Source: Coriaria nepalensis (Eukaryota > Streptophyta > Magnoliopsida > Cucurbitales > Coriariaceae). From it: DNA of 64,000 nt. Each line of letters starts with the position of its first letter. The first letter of the stretch is position 1. Position numbers and translations under genes: made by a program. This document shows, piece by piece, positions 16,989-29,189 of the stretch. Below the pieces are notes generated by a model. The model made no database searches. It was not told the DNA's origin and saw nothing but the letters and a program-made list of their open reading frames with translations. The DNA is taken from contig CP114495.1 in the NCBI GenBank assembly GCA_027186245.1, forward strand, positions 9,478,501 through 9,542,500, given 5' to 3'.

Positions 16989-17422
16989 AAACACTCCGTC
17001 CGTTGCCTGCATTGCCAAAGGATCAGCAAGATGAAGAAGTAGCGTGTGCATCATCCGTCAATCTATTGGCGCGCATTGTTTAAACAACACGTATGAATAT
17101 AAAGGGAATGATTAATTTTCAGGCTGTGTAGTGTTAATATAAGTTGTTTCGAATCCTTTCTGTGCCTTCGCTGTGTGTGTTGATTCGTCCACAACAAGTT
17201 TCTCACTATTTATGTCTTTTGCTTTGCCTTGTTTTGTTCTATGCTTTGTTTTATGGAAAGCATAATGTCCAATTTTTATCCCAGTTATTTTGATTACAGC
17301 ACCATGTAATGTCTTTCTTTCTGTTTATATATATATATATATATAACATTATAGATCTCTTTAACAAAACTTCAAATCAATGTAATAATAAATACATACA
17401 TACATATATATATATATACCGA

Positions 17423-17905
17423 TCATGCATACTCACACAATCCATATACACAAGGATGGTCCGACGAACAACGATTGTTGCACTTCCCACAATGCCTCTT
17501 GTCATAAGCTGTGTCGACACAGCTTCCTCTACAGCACTCTTGAGTGTACTTGCACTTGTTCTTGCAGGCTCCACAATTGTGCTTGTCCGTTGTCAAATCC
17601 ATACACTTGTTGTTACAACACTTGAGATACTTATTAAGAAAGACACCGTTGACATAGTTTTGCCCCAAGCATATCGTGTTGTTCTTGTTGCAGTGATCGG
17701 CTGCTCTAGGGTTCTTCGCGTCTTCCGCCAGAAACCGACCGACCCTTTTGGAAGGTAGCAACAATGCCGGCTCGGACATCTTTTGATGTTGCTTGCGATC
17801 GCTTTCCTGATCACGATCGGCTTGGGGGGCCCTTTTGATAGTCAGGGTTAGAGATAAAGCCATGGTTAGGGCAATGAAGATGAGGGCTACGTTGATGAGC
17901 TTCAT
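17423..17905 (-). CDS. STIG1-like cysteine-rich secreted protein, tandem copy 2
   Basis: Intronless, 160 aa, start [10 protein letters not shown]. It has the same layout as copy 1: signal peptide, charged linker ([16 protein letters not shown]), the shared [12 protein letters not shown] stretch (here VGRFLAED), then a 16-cysteine STIG1 domain. In the Cys-rich domain it differs from copy 1 only at a handful of residues (for example DKHNCG for DKNNCG and SSDHPC for SLDRSC), while the linker has diverged more and carries a one-residue indel. Both copies have intact frames and similar 5' flanks, so both may be expressed. Secretion to the apoplast is inferred from the signal peptide. Confidence 0.9.
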   Translation of the reverse strand: MKLINVALIFIALTMALSLTLTIKRAPQADRDQESDRKQHQKMSEPALLLPSKRVGRFLAEDAKNPRAADHCNKNNTICLGQNYVNGVFLNKYLKCCNNKCMDLTTDKHNCGACKNKCKYTQECCRGSCVDTAYDKRHCGKCNNRCSSDHPCVYGLCEYA

Positions 17906-18499
17906 GGCTTTCGCTTACTTCTTTTTCTTCTTTTGTGAAGGGAGAATGAGGGTTTTGATTGGAGGGGGAGAAAGAGAGAGGGAGAGATTGGTTGATTTGA
18001 TGGTGGGATAGCAAGTGGGGAGGATGAGGTTTATAGTAGGGGGTTGACGCTTGAAAAGTTGTAAAAAGATAGTTTAGAATTGGGTGCATGGAACAGGGTG
18101 TAGTTGAATTCTCAGGGGTTTTTTTATATTGTACAGAGAGAATAATGTATAATTATTTTTTATTATATGGTAAAATCATAATTTATACCATAGAAATATT
18201 ATATAATTTATATATTATACGATTAAACCATGAAGTTCCTCTTACGTTCTTTGCAATTGCAATATTTAGAAGCATTAGAATCATATATAGTACGAAAGTC
18301 AAGGGGCGACGTACTAACAAATTTTATTTATTTTTTAAATGATTGACTTGAGATATTTTAGGCATGCTGTAAGGGGACACAAAGCAGCTAGCTAGCTAGC
18401 TAGCTATAGCTGACCAGTTGACCATGTGTTAAGTTAAATCATGAAGACATTATAATATAAAGCAATTAGTTCATTAATTAATTATTATTATTTTCTATT

Positions 18500-21400
18500 C
18501 TAAACACGTAATCAAAAGTTAATGATTATTCTATTCGAAACTTAATTAATATGTCGGTATGTTTTTTTAATTGTCCGAACTTATTATATATAATTGTTAA
18601 TATTATTATAATATGTATATACTATGTATACTATATAGAGAGTACGTATAGACTTTTGGTTTTATAATTATACACGTTTGTTAACACGTAATCTTAGACA
18701 CTTGAAATGAAAGATACGTATTACGTATCTAGCTGGTTCTAAATTGAAGTCTTAGAACCCGTTTAATCCGGTTCGGATCTTCAAATCCTATCAATCCGAA
18801 CTTTTCGACTCGTGTACGTTCGTGATTTCTTATTGAACTTTTTTTTTTTCTTTTTTCCCTTCTATTTATTAATTAGTGGCTTAGCTCATCTTCGAATTAA
18901 TATACCTTCACAATTTGTTATTTTACGTTCAATTAGGTAAAGGCAGCGGCTGACCCACCTTTCTACATTCTCGCAAGCATTGGAAAGTTATGAAAGAAGG
19001 AGACAAAATGATAAAGAAAAAGGAAGAAATAGAAGAAGTATCAGTTACTGCAGAACAATATGGAGCCATAAAATAATACACAAGAGATTTTTTGAGGCTT
19101 GGGTTAAGAAGGATAAATTGGTATTTGTTGATAATGGTGGATGTAGTATTATTTTTCATATTAGATGGGTTATCGTTGTGTTGTGTTTTTACTTTTGGTG
19201 GAGATCTTTATTTATAAGCCTCGATATAAAAATTTTCATATAATGCAGAAACTCTTCAATCGGAGTTATATAAGTCGAGATAAATTTTTTTGAAGTTTAA
19301 GTTAAGGTTTAATGTTTTGAATTTTGAATTTAAGATTTAGGGTTCAAAGTTTAAATTTAAAATTTATGATTTAAAGTTTAAAGTTTTGGACTTAAAATTT
19401 AAGGTTTAGTGTTTAGAGTTTAGTGTTTAGGGTTAGGGTTAATATTCTTGTTAAAGTTACTGTTTAAAGTATATGGTTTAGATATTAGATTTTTCGAGTC
19501 TAGAAATCTTAAACTCTGAAACCCTAAAATCTAAAGTTTAAACTATAAATCTCAAATCCTAAATCCTAACGATTTTAGATTTTGTGTCAATCTAATGTTT
19601 AAAAAAATTATAAATTATAAATTAATTTTAAATAATTAGCTGACACGTTAGAAAAATCTTGGATCCGCCGTTATGTATATACATATATTATCAAAGCATC
19701 TAATCCTTTTAAATAATTAAATTTTAGTAATTGCAACGATTACTTGGTATTTGAATATCTTTGAATCTTGAATTATCAATAATTGAACCTCACCCCCTTC
19801 AACAAAACCATGAAGAAAGAACCTCTACAACAAATTGTTTTGATTCATGCATGTAATTTTGTGTGGTTAACAAGAGTACATCTTCATACATTTCAACTTT
19901 AAAAGCGAAAAGTCATGCGTCCAATATTGGATGCTGAGGAGAATCTTTTGAGTTTGTATGATAATTACCGTATCTCACTTATTATATAGTTGAGTCATAT
20001 ATTTATATAATGGTATGATCTAAACTTACACTCAATACCTTATTATAAAGTATCCAACATTTTAAAAACTCGTACAATTAGCTAACTATTCTACTACGTG
20101 TATGGTTATATTATATGTCTATACTATATGAGGAATAATGTTCTGAAGCATATTTTGGTAGGGAAACTAGGAAAAGCAAGATAAGTTTCTCTACAAGTAG
20201 CCTTTCTTGGACCATAGACCCTTGTCTGTGCATAGATATACAAGACAGGAGTGGAATTTGTATTGTTAGATCAAAGCAAAGAAGTTAAAGAATCTTCACT
20301 TTTCTCTCATCACCATACGCATATATTCGAGTTGCCTTAAGAACGAGATGTGCTGACTTAGTGATGAATCATCTAAATCTCTTAAGGGAAACAAAAAAAG
20401 AAAAAAAGAAAAAAGGAAGAGAGTAACATATTTTAAACATAAAGTAACATATGTATTTTAGTTAGGTTTTGTAAATTCGAATTAATTCTACAAGCATAAA
20501 CCAGATTTTAAGCTCAACGTAAGAGCTAATACATCTTTTTGAAACAAAGCTTCCCGACTCCTTGTCATACAATTTGTGTACTTACATATTTGATAGAGCA
20601 AATGCCAGTGAAGTTAGTCGAAGGCTGCAAGCCATGATGGGTCAGCCGCACTCATCAAACCAGCACGGCATGGATTCGGAAACAATCCTTACCAGACACA
20701 ATCTCAAATCCCTATGGATTCCTCACTTTTCACACGTAACTTGCCTATTGAATTAGTTTAGGAAAAATTCTTAAACTATCTACACAAAAATTACTCGTCC
20801 ACTGATCGGGCAACCCGAGCTCATAATAAATATGTGACATTTCATCATTTTTATATGACTTTGTTAAAATTATGATAAAATAGACATCTTATATCGCGAT
20901 TCATGAAGAACAAAATTGTGATCACCCAAATATTTAGCTCATCATCGTATTGGATGACAGCTCTTTAAATCCTTTTATAAGTGAAAATCTAATTGGTACG
21001 AAATCCTTTCATGCTAGGTATATATTGGCAGGTAGCAAGTGGACGCCAATAACATAATAGATATATGGGAGATATTTTAGTCTAATGGAGTAGAAATAAA
21101 AATAAAATAAAATAAAATAAAATAAGAATCTACTTTTTGTTGCCTTTTATTTGTGTTTTAATTATATTTATAAAATTATTATTACAATATTACCATCACA
21201 AATGATATCATCAGTACGTGTCTTCTCATGCAACTAAAAGTATCTTAATTTTGACTGTTAATCCAAGTGGGAATTAAGATCTTTGAAAATAATTACTTGA
21301 TAAAAATATGTTTATAACATGATATCATATATAGTACGATCTTACACAAATTTTTTTATTTTTTTTTCAAAATTATAGTTGCAAGAGGAGGCGTCCGCCT

Positions 21401-21950
21401 CTCTCTCCTCCTTTTTCTCCTCTCTCACTCCTCCTCCGTCTCCCTCCTTCTTCTCCTCTTTTCTTCGTCTTTAAGAGTTGTTGTCTCTAGGAAGTATTTT
21501 GTCTAAGTTTAGCTTGGTGGTATACTAAATCTACAAGCGATTTTATGGTGCTTCATATCTTAGTTATGATTGCCTGTTTGGTTTTATATTTTATGCCAGG
21601 TCTTAGATCTGGTATTGGATTTTAGTTTGTTTGCAGTTTTGTTTTCCCGTTGGTGGTTCTTGTAGGATTTTCAGAGAGGTTGTGTGCAGCAAAACTTGGT
21701 TGATAATGGTTGTTTTGGTGTTGCCAATGAGATTGCTGGATCAATAACTTTTACTGTTAGATGAGTGGCTATCAGCATAAATCAAAAGATATACCTAATT
21801 AGTCGGGTATTTTTACCCACAATTCCTTTAAATTTAATGCTGGATCGTGTTCTTTTTAAGCCTTCAAGTAGTTTTTGTACCTTTTAAGAGACATATCTAT
21901 ACTCTATGACTAGCAGCTAAAAAAGAAGTGTATATATATATATATTAAAT
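18500..21950. other. intergenic region
   Basis: No gene supported. It contains the telomere-like foldback at about 19290-19575, an AAAAT/AAATA microsatellite near 21090-21125, a CT-rich stretch at 21398-21475 and a tandem TAAT run before 21986. An open frame at 20562-20753 (with EVSRRLQAMMGQPHSS) matches nothing I know and is not called. Confidence 0.5.
19290..19575. repeat. degenerate TTTAGGG-like repeats in inverted arrangement
   Basis: From about 19294 to 19440 the plus strand carries many variants of GTTTAGGG/GTTTAGAG/GGTTTAG, ending in TTTAGGGTTAGGGTT. From about 19507 to 19571 the complementary words appear (AAACTCTGAAACCCTAAAA, CTCAAATCCTAAATCCTAA). The arms could pair across a ~65-base spacer. 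The repeats resemble the plant telomere unit but are too diverged to be a simple interstitial telomere. Confidence 0.6.
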
Positions 21951-21977
21951 TGAAAGAAAAAAAAAGAGATTAATTAA

Positions 21978-22691
21978 TTAATTAATTATATTCTGATAAA
22001 TCCCATGAATCTTCTTCCATGAATCTTCTCTCTGCATCTTCAACTGCTTATAAAAATTCCCTATAAATGTCTCTGCCTTTGTGAATAGTTCATGATCTTG
22101 ATGATGATCATCATGATCATATTCTTCAAACTCTTCGCACCGATCCTCAGCCATCAGATCTTGATTATCATCATCACGATCGTCTCCACCTGATCCTATG
22201 AAGAAAATACTTGGTGTTGAAGGACACTTCTTCACCTTCTTCACCACTTTGCCACTATTATTAACCTTCTCGGACGCAGATTTTTCAATAACCCTAGTAA
22301 CCTTCTTCTTCTGACCAGAATCACTAGAAGATTCTAGAATTTTCACAGCTGGTTTGGGACGATCCATTAGTACAATACTGTTTTGATTTTGATCAAGATG
22401 AGAATTACTAGCTTCCAAGGGTGCATGAGAAGTGGTAGTAGTAGTATTGCTCATGAAGTGGTGATGTTTTTTGTGAGCAACATCTGAACTGGGCTTATTG
22501 GGCTTGGGCTTGGAGAAGAGATTTGAAAGAAGCCCAGCTTCAGCTCCAAGAGCAATGATAAGAAGGTTGAAGACAAAATAGAGGCAAGTGGATCTTAAAA
22601 AGGATGAAGATAAAAGAGATGTTATGATAAGAAGAGCAAGGAGAAGAAGCACCATTATAATTTGAGATTTCTTGAAGCATATCATCATCAT
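21978..22691 (-). CDS. DUF761/DUF4408-like membrane protein of unknown function
   Basis: Single-exon, 237 aa. Two hydrophobic segments lie at the N-terminus (about residues 11-30 and 36-52, ending LIIALGAEAGLLSNLF), as in the DUF4408 part of this plant family. The middle is low in complexity: His/Thr-rich, Ser/Lys-rich, then a very acidic Asp/Glu/His stretch. The C-terminus, ETFIGNFYKQLKMQREDSW, is the DUF761 motif. Proteins of this kind are known as cotton-fibre-expressed-like; their biochemical role is not established. The start has three consecutive Met codons, so the exact initiator is uncertain by two residues. A leader of about 60-200 bases upstream includes a GA-rich run at 22809-22823. 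Confidence 0.8.
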   Translation of the reverse strand: MMMICFKKSQIIMVLLLLALLIITSLLSSSFLRSTCLYFVFNLLIIALGAEAGLLSNLFSKPKPNKPSSDVAHKKHHHFMSNTTTTTSHAPLEASNSHLDQNQNSIVLMDRPKPAVKILESSSDSGQKKKVTRVIEKSASEKVNNSGKVVKKVKKCPSTPSIFFIGSGGDDRDDDNQDLMAEDRCEEFEEYDHDDHHQDHELFTKAETFIGNFYKQLKMQREDSWKKIHGIYQNIIN

Positions 22692-22919
22692 GTAGCTATG
22701 GTTTTCCTTTGGGAGAAAGAAGAGTTAGGTAGGAGTGAGGGGAGAGTAGTGGGGATGGTGGAAAAGAAATAGAGGGTATGAAGACATATTTATAGAGTTG
22801 TGAGGATGAGAGAGAGAGAGAGGGACATGAGAATGAATTAGCTGTCGTGTATAAAGGGTTATCGTGTGTTATAACTTTGGTTTTGGTAGGTGTGTATGTC
22901 ATTTTCAACAAAGATGAAA

Positions 22920-23650
22920 TATAGAGGAGATAATTCAGATAGTAACTGGTGACTTTTTAAGTGAAAAATAATTTTGATATACATAGCAGGGTCTACTACT
23001 CTTACGAGATTTATACTCTATATGTATACACTTCTGTTTTTTTGTTTTCTCTTAACATAATATGTATCATCTTTTCACTGACCGATCTAATTGAAATCAG
23101 CAGACTACATAAAATTCCTCAAAACAAACAGTGCGTTAATAATGTGTGGGTCCTGTAGTGGGTGGTTCCAGACAAGAGAATTTGGGGTTTTCTGAAATCT
23201 CCCCCCCCTTAGTCCCCTACAATTGTCCCACTTGTGTTAGTGGAGTTGGGGTCCCACATCCCAGTTCCCACTACTAAGAGTCTACAAATTTACTCATATA
23301 GATGGGCTGGGCTTTATAAACAATAAGCAGATTTATCACTAAAGCCCATTATTCCGTTTATAAACTATTTTCTTCCATCAACCTGTATAGCGGAAGGTAA
23401 GATTAGCATGAACTTCCAAAATTATTGGACGTTAGTCTGAAGTCTCATTATTTGATAATTGTAATTTACTGATAAAATATATGATGTATTTTAATTATTA
23501 TACAAACATAAAAAATTCTTTCCAAGCCATGATAAAAAAAACTATCTTCGTGCAGTAATGATTTTCTTTCTCGTTCATATAAACTGCTGTGGTCTGCCCT
23601 AACTGCTCTTGGAATATTCTATTGACCAACCTTTAAAAAGTAGTCCTTGC
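22920..23650. other. intergenic region upstream of the DUF761 gene
   Basis: AT-rich with a short C-rich stretch (CCCCCCCC near 23202). No ORF of interest. The stretch from about 23640 enters the retroelement remnant. Confidence 0.5.
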
Positions 23651-26600
23651 ATTTTTTAATCAAAAAGGCATTACATTGTAACTGTACAACTCCTCATTAG
23701 TTATAAAAAAGTTATTTTCTTGATCAGGCTCAAACAACTTAACTTGATACTCCAAGTAGGCATTCATAAAACTGAACAGTTCATACCCCGCAGTAGCATC
23801 GACTATCATATCAATACTTGATAAATGGAAGCTGTTATTTAAACATATATCAATCAAATTCGTGCAATTCACACATATTTTTCACTTCTCATTGGACTTG
23901 GATACCAATACTATATTCGACAACCATTCATGGTATTGCACATCCCTAATTGCCCATGTTGAAAGTAACTTCCTCACCTCTCCTTCTGTAGCTTTATTTA
24001 TTTCTTCATTAAATTTTCTTCTTTTCTGCTAAATAGGCATAGCTCCTGACTTCACTCCCAACTTGTGGATAATCACTTCTTCTGAAATTCATGTTAGCTC
24101 AGAGGGGTCCTACGTGAAAAACTCTAAATTTTTCTTTAGGCAATGACTGATTTTGTCTAGCTCGGTCTTGGCCAAACCCACTCCGACATTCAGTCTCATT
24201 GCCTCTAACTAAGTGGTTTAGTTAGGGAGGCCTTAGCCTTCCTCTTCTCTTCTTTCCTCTTATTCTTCCCTCCGTACGCATTCTCATTCTCCTTCTCCTT
24301 CATGTATTCCTTTATAACATTTACCTCTCCCTTCAACTTCTTAGCTCTTCACTAAAGCTAGATAACATTCCATTGCTTTTAGTTAGTCTCATCGAAGTAT
24401 ACCAACTTCATTCTTAGTAGGAAACTTCATCATCAAGTGAATGGTCTACCCAGGATACCGTTGTACCCAGAGATGAAACTCACTATCATAAACTTCACCA
24501 TGATTGTTGTTCAGCATGCCCCATATCGTAGGGTAATGGCCAGAGAGATCATTCCTACATGCTTCAATGACCTCCCAAAAAATTTGGTGAAGGGAGTGTG
24601 CACTGGCTCTAGCTTTGTGTTATTTATCCCCATCTTTTTAAAAGTAGACAAGGATATCATGTCTACTGCACTTCCCTTATCTACCAAGACTCGGTGAATG
24701 ATCAAAGTGAAGATATTAATTGAGACTACCATAGCTTCATTATGTGTGTATAATATTTCATCCTCATCCTCCTAATTAAAAACTATATCTAGGTTATCCT
24801 TAACCTTTGATAAAGGCTTTATAGAGAACACTTATGCTTGAGTTAAGTCTTGATTTCTTCCTCTAACGTCCACTATCATCTCTTTTCAGTCCTCCAACAA
24901 TGACATGAATTTCTCTTTGGACACTTTGGTGTTCAAGATTTACTTCAACCCTTATTTGTCTACCTCTTTCATAGTTCTCAACCCTTTTACCACCTCATTC
25001 ATCTCTTCCTCGTCCGCCCTTTTGAACAAAATTATTAATTTTTCATTCTTGCACCAATCTTTCAATCTCCCTATTATGGTGTATGCAATCATCAATCTTA
25101 TGGCCATAATTGATATGATAATTGCAGTATAAGTTTCCATCACAGTGACTAGGTGCAGACCGCATAGGGTTCGGATGCCTGCACAACTTATATCCCTTTA
25201 ATACTTTCCATTAAAGGAGTGAAAGTTTCACGTATTGAGGCAACCAACTTCTTTCTATCTAGACTTACCATCTTACTTTCCTTTCTTTTCTTTTCTTGTC
25301 ATCCCTACATTTAGTTCCTTCTCTTGAATCCTCGTTAATTGTGTGAAGGTTGACCAATGATTTCTTAGGTGTCTTGGCTTATAAGAAACTGGTAATAAAC
25401 TGAGTCTTTAATTCAACGAAAGAGTCTATTAAGCCGGGAGCCAAGGCTTTATACCAATCCATTATTGGGTTGGCCAGAGTAATATGGAAGGCCCGACACA
25501 TCAATTTATCACTTAAAGTGTTAAATCTCATGATAGTTTTGTAAGCTTCAATGTGGTCTCTTAAATCAGAGTGTCTTTTGTAAGAGTTTAATGGAGGAGA
25601 TTTAAACTTCCTGAGTATAGGGTAATCTAAAATTCTCTGAGTAAATGGACTCTTCTCCTCATCCTTGCTTGCTTATGACCACCCTTTTCAAGGCTGCCTC
25701 CAGAATTTTAAACTTATTTCTGAACTCAACCCTAATTAGTGAACAACTTTTTCCACCCTATTCATAAGGTTATTCTTCACTTTAGGTTAATGAGGTGGAG
25801 GAGAAAGAGGAGGTGCTTGCTGAGCTCCCGACTCACTTCAAATACTCTACATTACTCCCTCGATCCTTTCGTCATGACCCTCTATATAACCTTCACATCT
25901 TGAACTAATTCGACCAAAACTTCTTCATTCTCCTCCACACCAGTTTCAGGGGTAGTGACTCCTCCGTGACTCATTCTCTTACACTCCTAGTGGAGCTCAT
26001 TGTCCTCATTCCATACACATTCGGCGGAGGGGGAAGAAGTTGGTCCCCTTGCACATTCCCACTAGCTTGCTCCATCTTTCTAGACTCGTTTTTCACACTC
26101 AACTCAAAACTCGTAGTTGAAAGAACTTTTGAGAATGAAGACCAAAGAAAGTTCTCATAGTCGACGCCAAACTGTTGATGCACGAATCTGGTCCTAGCAA
26201 CAACAATATATTCCTCAGCTTGGTTTATGCTCCTATACACGAAAGGGAAGGGCATGTCGGGGATGTGTCCAATACACTCCCTCTGATGATTAAGTTAGTT
26301 TTTGGATAAGAGTTATTTCCATTAGGAAAAGTAAAGAGGGTTATTATGTGATGAATAGTAATTAGCCTTTAACCTATTTAGATTTTAGATATTTATACTA
26401 CCTCAAACAGGGGACCATACCAGCCGTGACTTTGCAAGTGGTATGACCATATATAAATTTGCTAATTGTACCCTAGTACTTCTGCAACTTCCCTAATTAT
26501 ACCTAGATATAGTTAGAAATTTTCTCTTTACTAAATTTCTAACTATATCAGGAGTCCTTATCCAACTACCACCCAATAATACTACAACGTTAACCAATAG

Positions 26601-26722
26601 TGCGACCACCATGGCGGGGCTATCTTTTGACAAGGTTTTCAAGATTAACTTATGAGGCATGGATGCCCGACCAGCTTTGACATCTTTATGCTGAGCAAAC
26701 CTGATCGACACACCCATACCTC
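23650..26722 (-). mobile_element. decayed Ty3/gypsy retrotransposon, minus orientation, 3' truncated
   Basis: Read on the minus strand from right to left: a probable 5' LTR (about 26722-26174) ending GTGCATCAACA, then the TTTGGCGTCGACTATGAGAAC junction typical of plant Tat-like gypsy elements. A gag core follows near 25560-25380 (AFHITLANPIMDWYKALAPG, then DSFVELKTQFITSFL and a stop). A protease segment lies at 24732-24511 (LVDKGSAVDMISLSTFKKMG). A reverse-transcriptase scrap lies at 23872-23660 (IDMIVDATAGYELFSFMNAY). Stops and frameshifts are everywhere, and no integrase or 3' LTR is visible. The protease active site reads DKGS instead of D-S/T-G, another sign of decay. LTR limits are approximate. 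Confidence 0.75.
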
Positions 26723-26729
26723 AACTTCC

Positions 26730-29170
26730 TATTTTATGAATGAGACTTTACTCTATTGAACACTAAGCGCCAACTTGGCTTACATGCTTTCAATCTCCTC
26801 CTCATTTCTATTTGGAAGAGGGGGAGGAATTCCTCCCCACCCCCCATATATATATATATATATACATGGACACTAGTTTTCTTTTATTGTCATGCGTCAC
26901 ATTTTAAAGGTTAACATTGTGCCATGTGGCATAAGGATGAGTATCGCTCGAATATAGAGATATACATGTAAGGGGGGCCTGCTTTGGACATCACAACTCG
27001 GAGGTTAATGGCGAGGAGAATCTTATTCATTCGGGGGGTTAAATACTTAATGTGCGATGATTAATTTGGCAACAAATGGAATTTTTGTAAAATGAGCGTG
27101 CATCGAACGAGATTAAAAATCTAATATATAATAAGTATAATTATCAAGGTATATTGGTGTTCAAACTTATAATCAAGATCGACTTTGTCATTCAAACAGG
27201 AGAGGTCACTGCTAGGGCCCTACAAATATGTGGGTCCTAAATAATTATTATATATATTATAATATGTTAAAATTTGAAAAGTTAAAAAAATTATTGTCTA
27301 AAAAAATGAAAAGTAATTAAATAATTATTGGTGAGTTTTTTCACACAATTTACTATATATGTAATTATTATTTTTTATATTAAAAAGATCTCAAACTTTA
27401 ATGTGACTTATAGAACCCATTAATCATGAGCCCGTGACAAAGACTCGGAATTCAATTTATTGTGTGAATGTTTTAGTCAATCCGACTAATATTCAAAAAG
27501 GTCGAAGGAAGTTTCCCACTTTCATATGAATGGCTACTAAGCCGATCAAGTCTATTTTTTATAGAAACATTCCATAAGAAAGTGGATTAAGAAAAAGACT
27601 ACAATGTCCTTGAATTTGTGGTCATGAATGAGCTATTAACGTACACTTTTTGCCATTTTCTATTCGAGTTTATCCATAATATTGTCTAGTCAAAAAGGTT
27701 TTAAGACATCAGCCCTAGTGGATAACAAGAAAACACAATCCTAGTATTCAATTGCGTTATCCATGCACGTACGTATGAAAGGCATTGGATTCATTTGAAG
27801 ATATTTAGATTAGTTTTCTTGGACAAGCACCCACTACTACCTATAGTACATTCACGCATCAAACTCTAGTGCGTATATACTTTGTATCGCTCTATTTGGT
27901 GTTGGCTCGGATGGTAGTAAAATCGGAGGACAGAGAGTGGTGGGTCCCACAGCCTAATTTCTCATATGAAGAGTTTTAAAATGACCTAATTTATACTAAA
28001 AATCGTAGACCAATTCAAAAGAAAGTAGTTACAAATATATAATGTGTAGGGTTTTTTATATGGTTGATTTTTATTAAGTTAATCGCAATTTTTAGGTGGA
28101 TAACTCTATCAACAAATTTATCTTCTCATATTTGATAAGGGAAGAAAGGAGATTGTGTTTAGTAATTTTAAGACGGTCGGTTGAGTTTAGAAAAATACAT
28201 GATGTATTATGGATATGTCATATGATCGGTCGACTTAATATGCTGATTTGGTATTAAAGAAGTGTGCAAGTATTAATTTCTTATCGATCGATCTTACTAA
28301 ATCAGCAAGTCACATTAATTTTCCGAAATGCAAGGTTAATTTAGAAAAATATTATAGAGAAGAGTTAGGAGAAAGATGAAATTTTACTATGTATTTTTCT
28401 TTGATTAACTCCAAAGTTTGGTAAAATCCCTATTTATACAACTAATGAACATACTAGCCATCTAACCTATCAAATAACAGCAAACTGCATGAGCTAAACT
28501 CATTCGCATTATATATTAGTTTAATTAGTGATATTTATGTTGTCTTGTTTTTTTTTTTTCATTTTCTTTTAGGCCAACTATAAAGCGACATGTTGCTTTA
28601 TCAATTGAACCACATACGGGCTTGCGTAATCCTAACCTAAAAAGGACCTAAACTCAAAGGCCCAAGACTTGCAAAGCCCAACTCATAATATTTTTCGCGT
28701 TTTTCATTCCAGCCTTACGTTATGTGATTTCAATTCATTAAAATATTGTTGGCCCAAACAAAATATATTATTTGGCAGCTTTAATGTTCTGAAGATGGGC
28801 AAAATGGGCTTTGTTTATGGTTTGGGCCTGAAATACTATACTCTTGTGAATTCGGCCTGATCCTTGCGGAACTTCCTCGGCGAATAGTAAGAGAGGAGGC
28901 TCATTACTCAATGTTTAGTTTTTTTTTTTTTTTTTCACTTAATTTTTTACATTTTGATCCAAATAATTTGAGTTCGAATTAATATTAATGCATAAGTATA
29001 TGACTTTATCGTATAATATATAATGTGATTGTAACTCTTAAACAAACATGAAACACTTAAATTGATTTTTTTGTTCATATAATTAGAGAATCTTTGGAAT
29101 GTAATTTGTAAAATATTCATTCAGATTTTATTTTTTAATTAAATCAATAGATAGATCGAGGCATACGGAT
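26730..29170. other. intergenic region
   Basis: No gene supported. It contains an (AT)n run at about 26847-26863. A pair of related words (GGGCCCTACAAATATGTGGGTCC near 27216, and AGAACCC..GAGCCCGTGAC near 27412-27438) may mark a small decayed transposon. A T16 tract lies near 28920-28935. Confidence 0.45.
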
Positions 29171-29189
29171 AAGGCTATTAATCATGCAC

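Larger units (their letters stand above)
14590..18500. repeat. tandem segmental duplication carrying the STIG1-like genes
   Basis: Two homologous units in direct orientation: about 14590-16130 and about 17350-18440. Homology covers the 3' flank (14597-14640 and 17358-17420), the CDS, the 5' flank with a shared GTTGACGC block (15240-15330 and 18010-18110), a block at 15962-15999 matching 18292-18329, and a distal block at 16047-16130 matching 18342-18437 (GGCATGCTGT..GCAAAGCAGCTA). Unit 1 has some 350-400 bp of extra sequence between about 15360 and 15955. About 1.2 kb of non-homologous DNA separates the units. Confidence 0.85.

Noticed and set aside
18980..19243. 88-codon basic/hydrophobic open frame
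   Set aside because: Composition matches AT-rich noise; no motif, no neighbour context.
20562..20753. 64-codon open frame with EVSRRLQAMMGQPHSS
   Set aside because: Less AT-rich than its flanks, but no family is recognised and no splice context or partner exons are seen; not enough to call a gene.
28580..28630. tRNA-like stretch (GCAACATGTCGCTTTATAGTTGG on the minus strand)
   Set aside because: No cloverleaf or T-loop consensus could be built; no tRNA gene was found in the window by eye.
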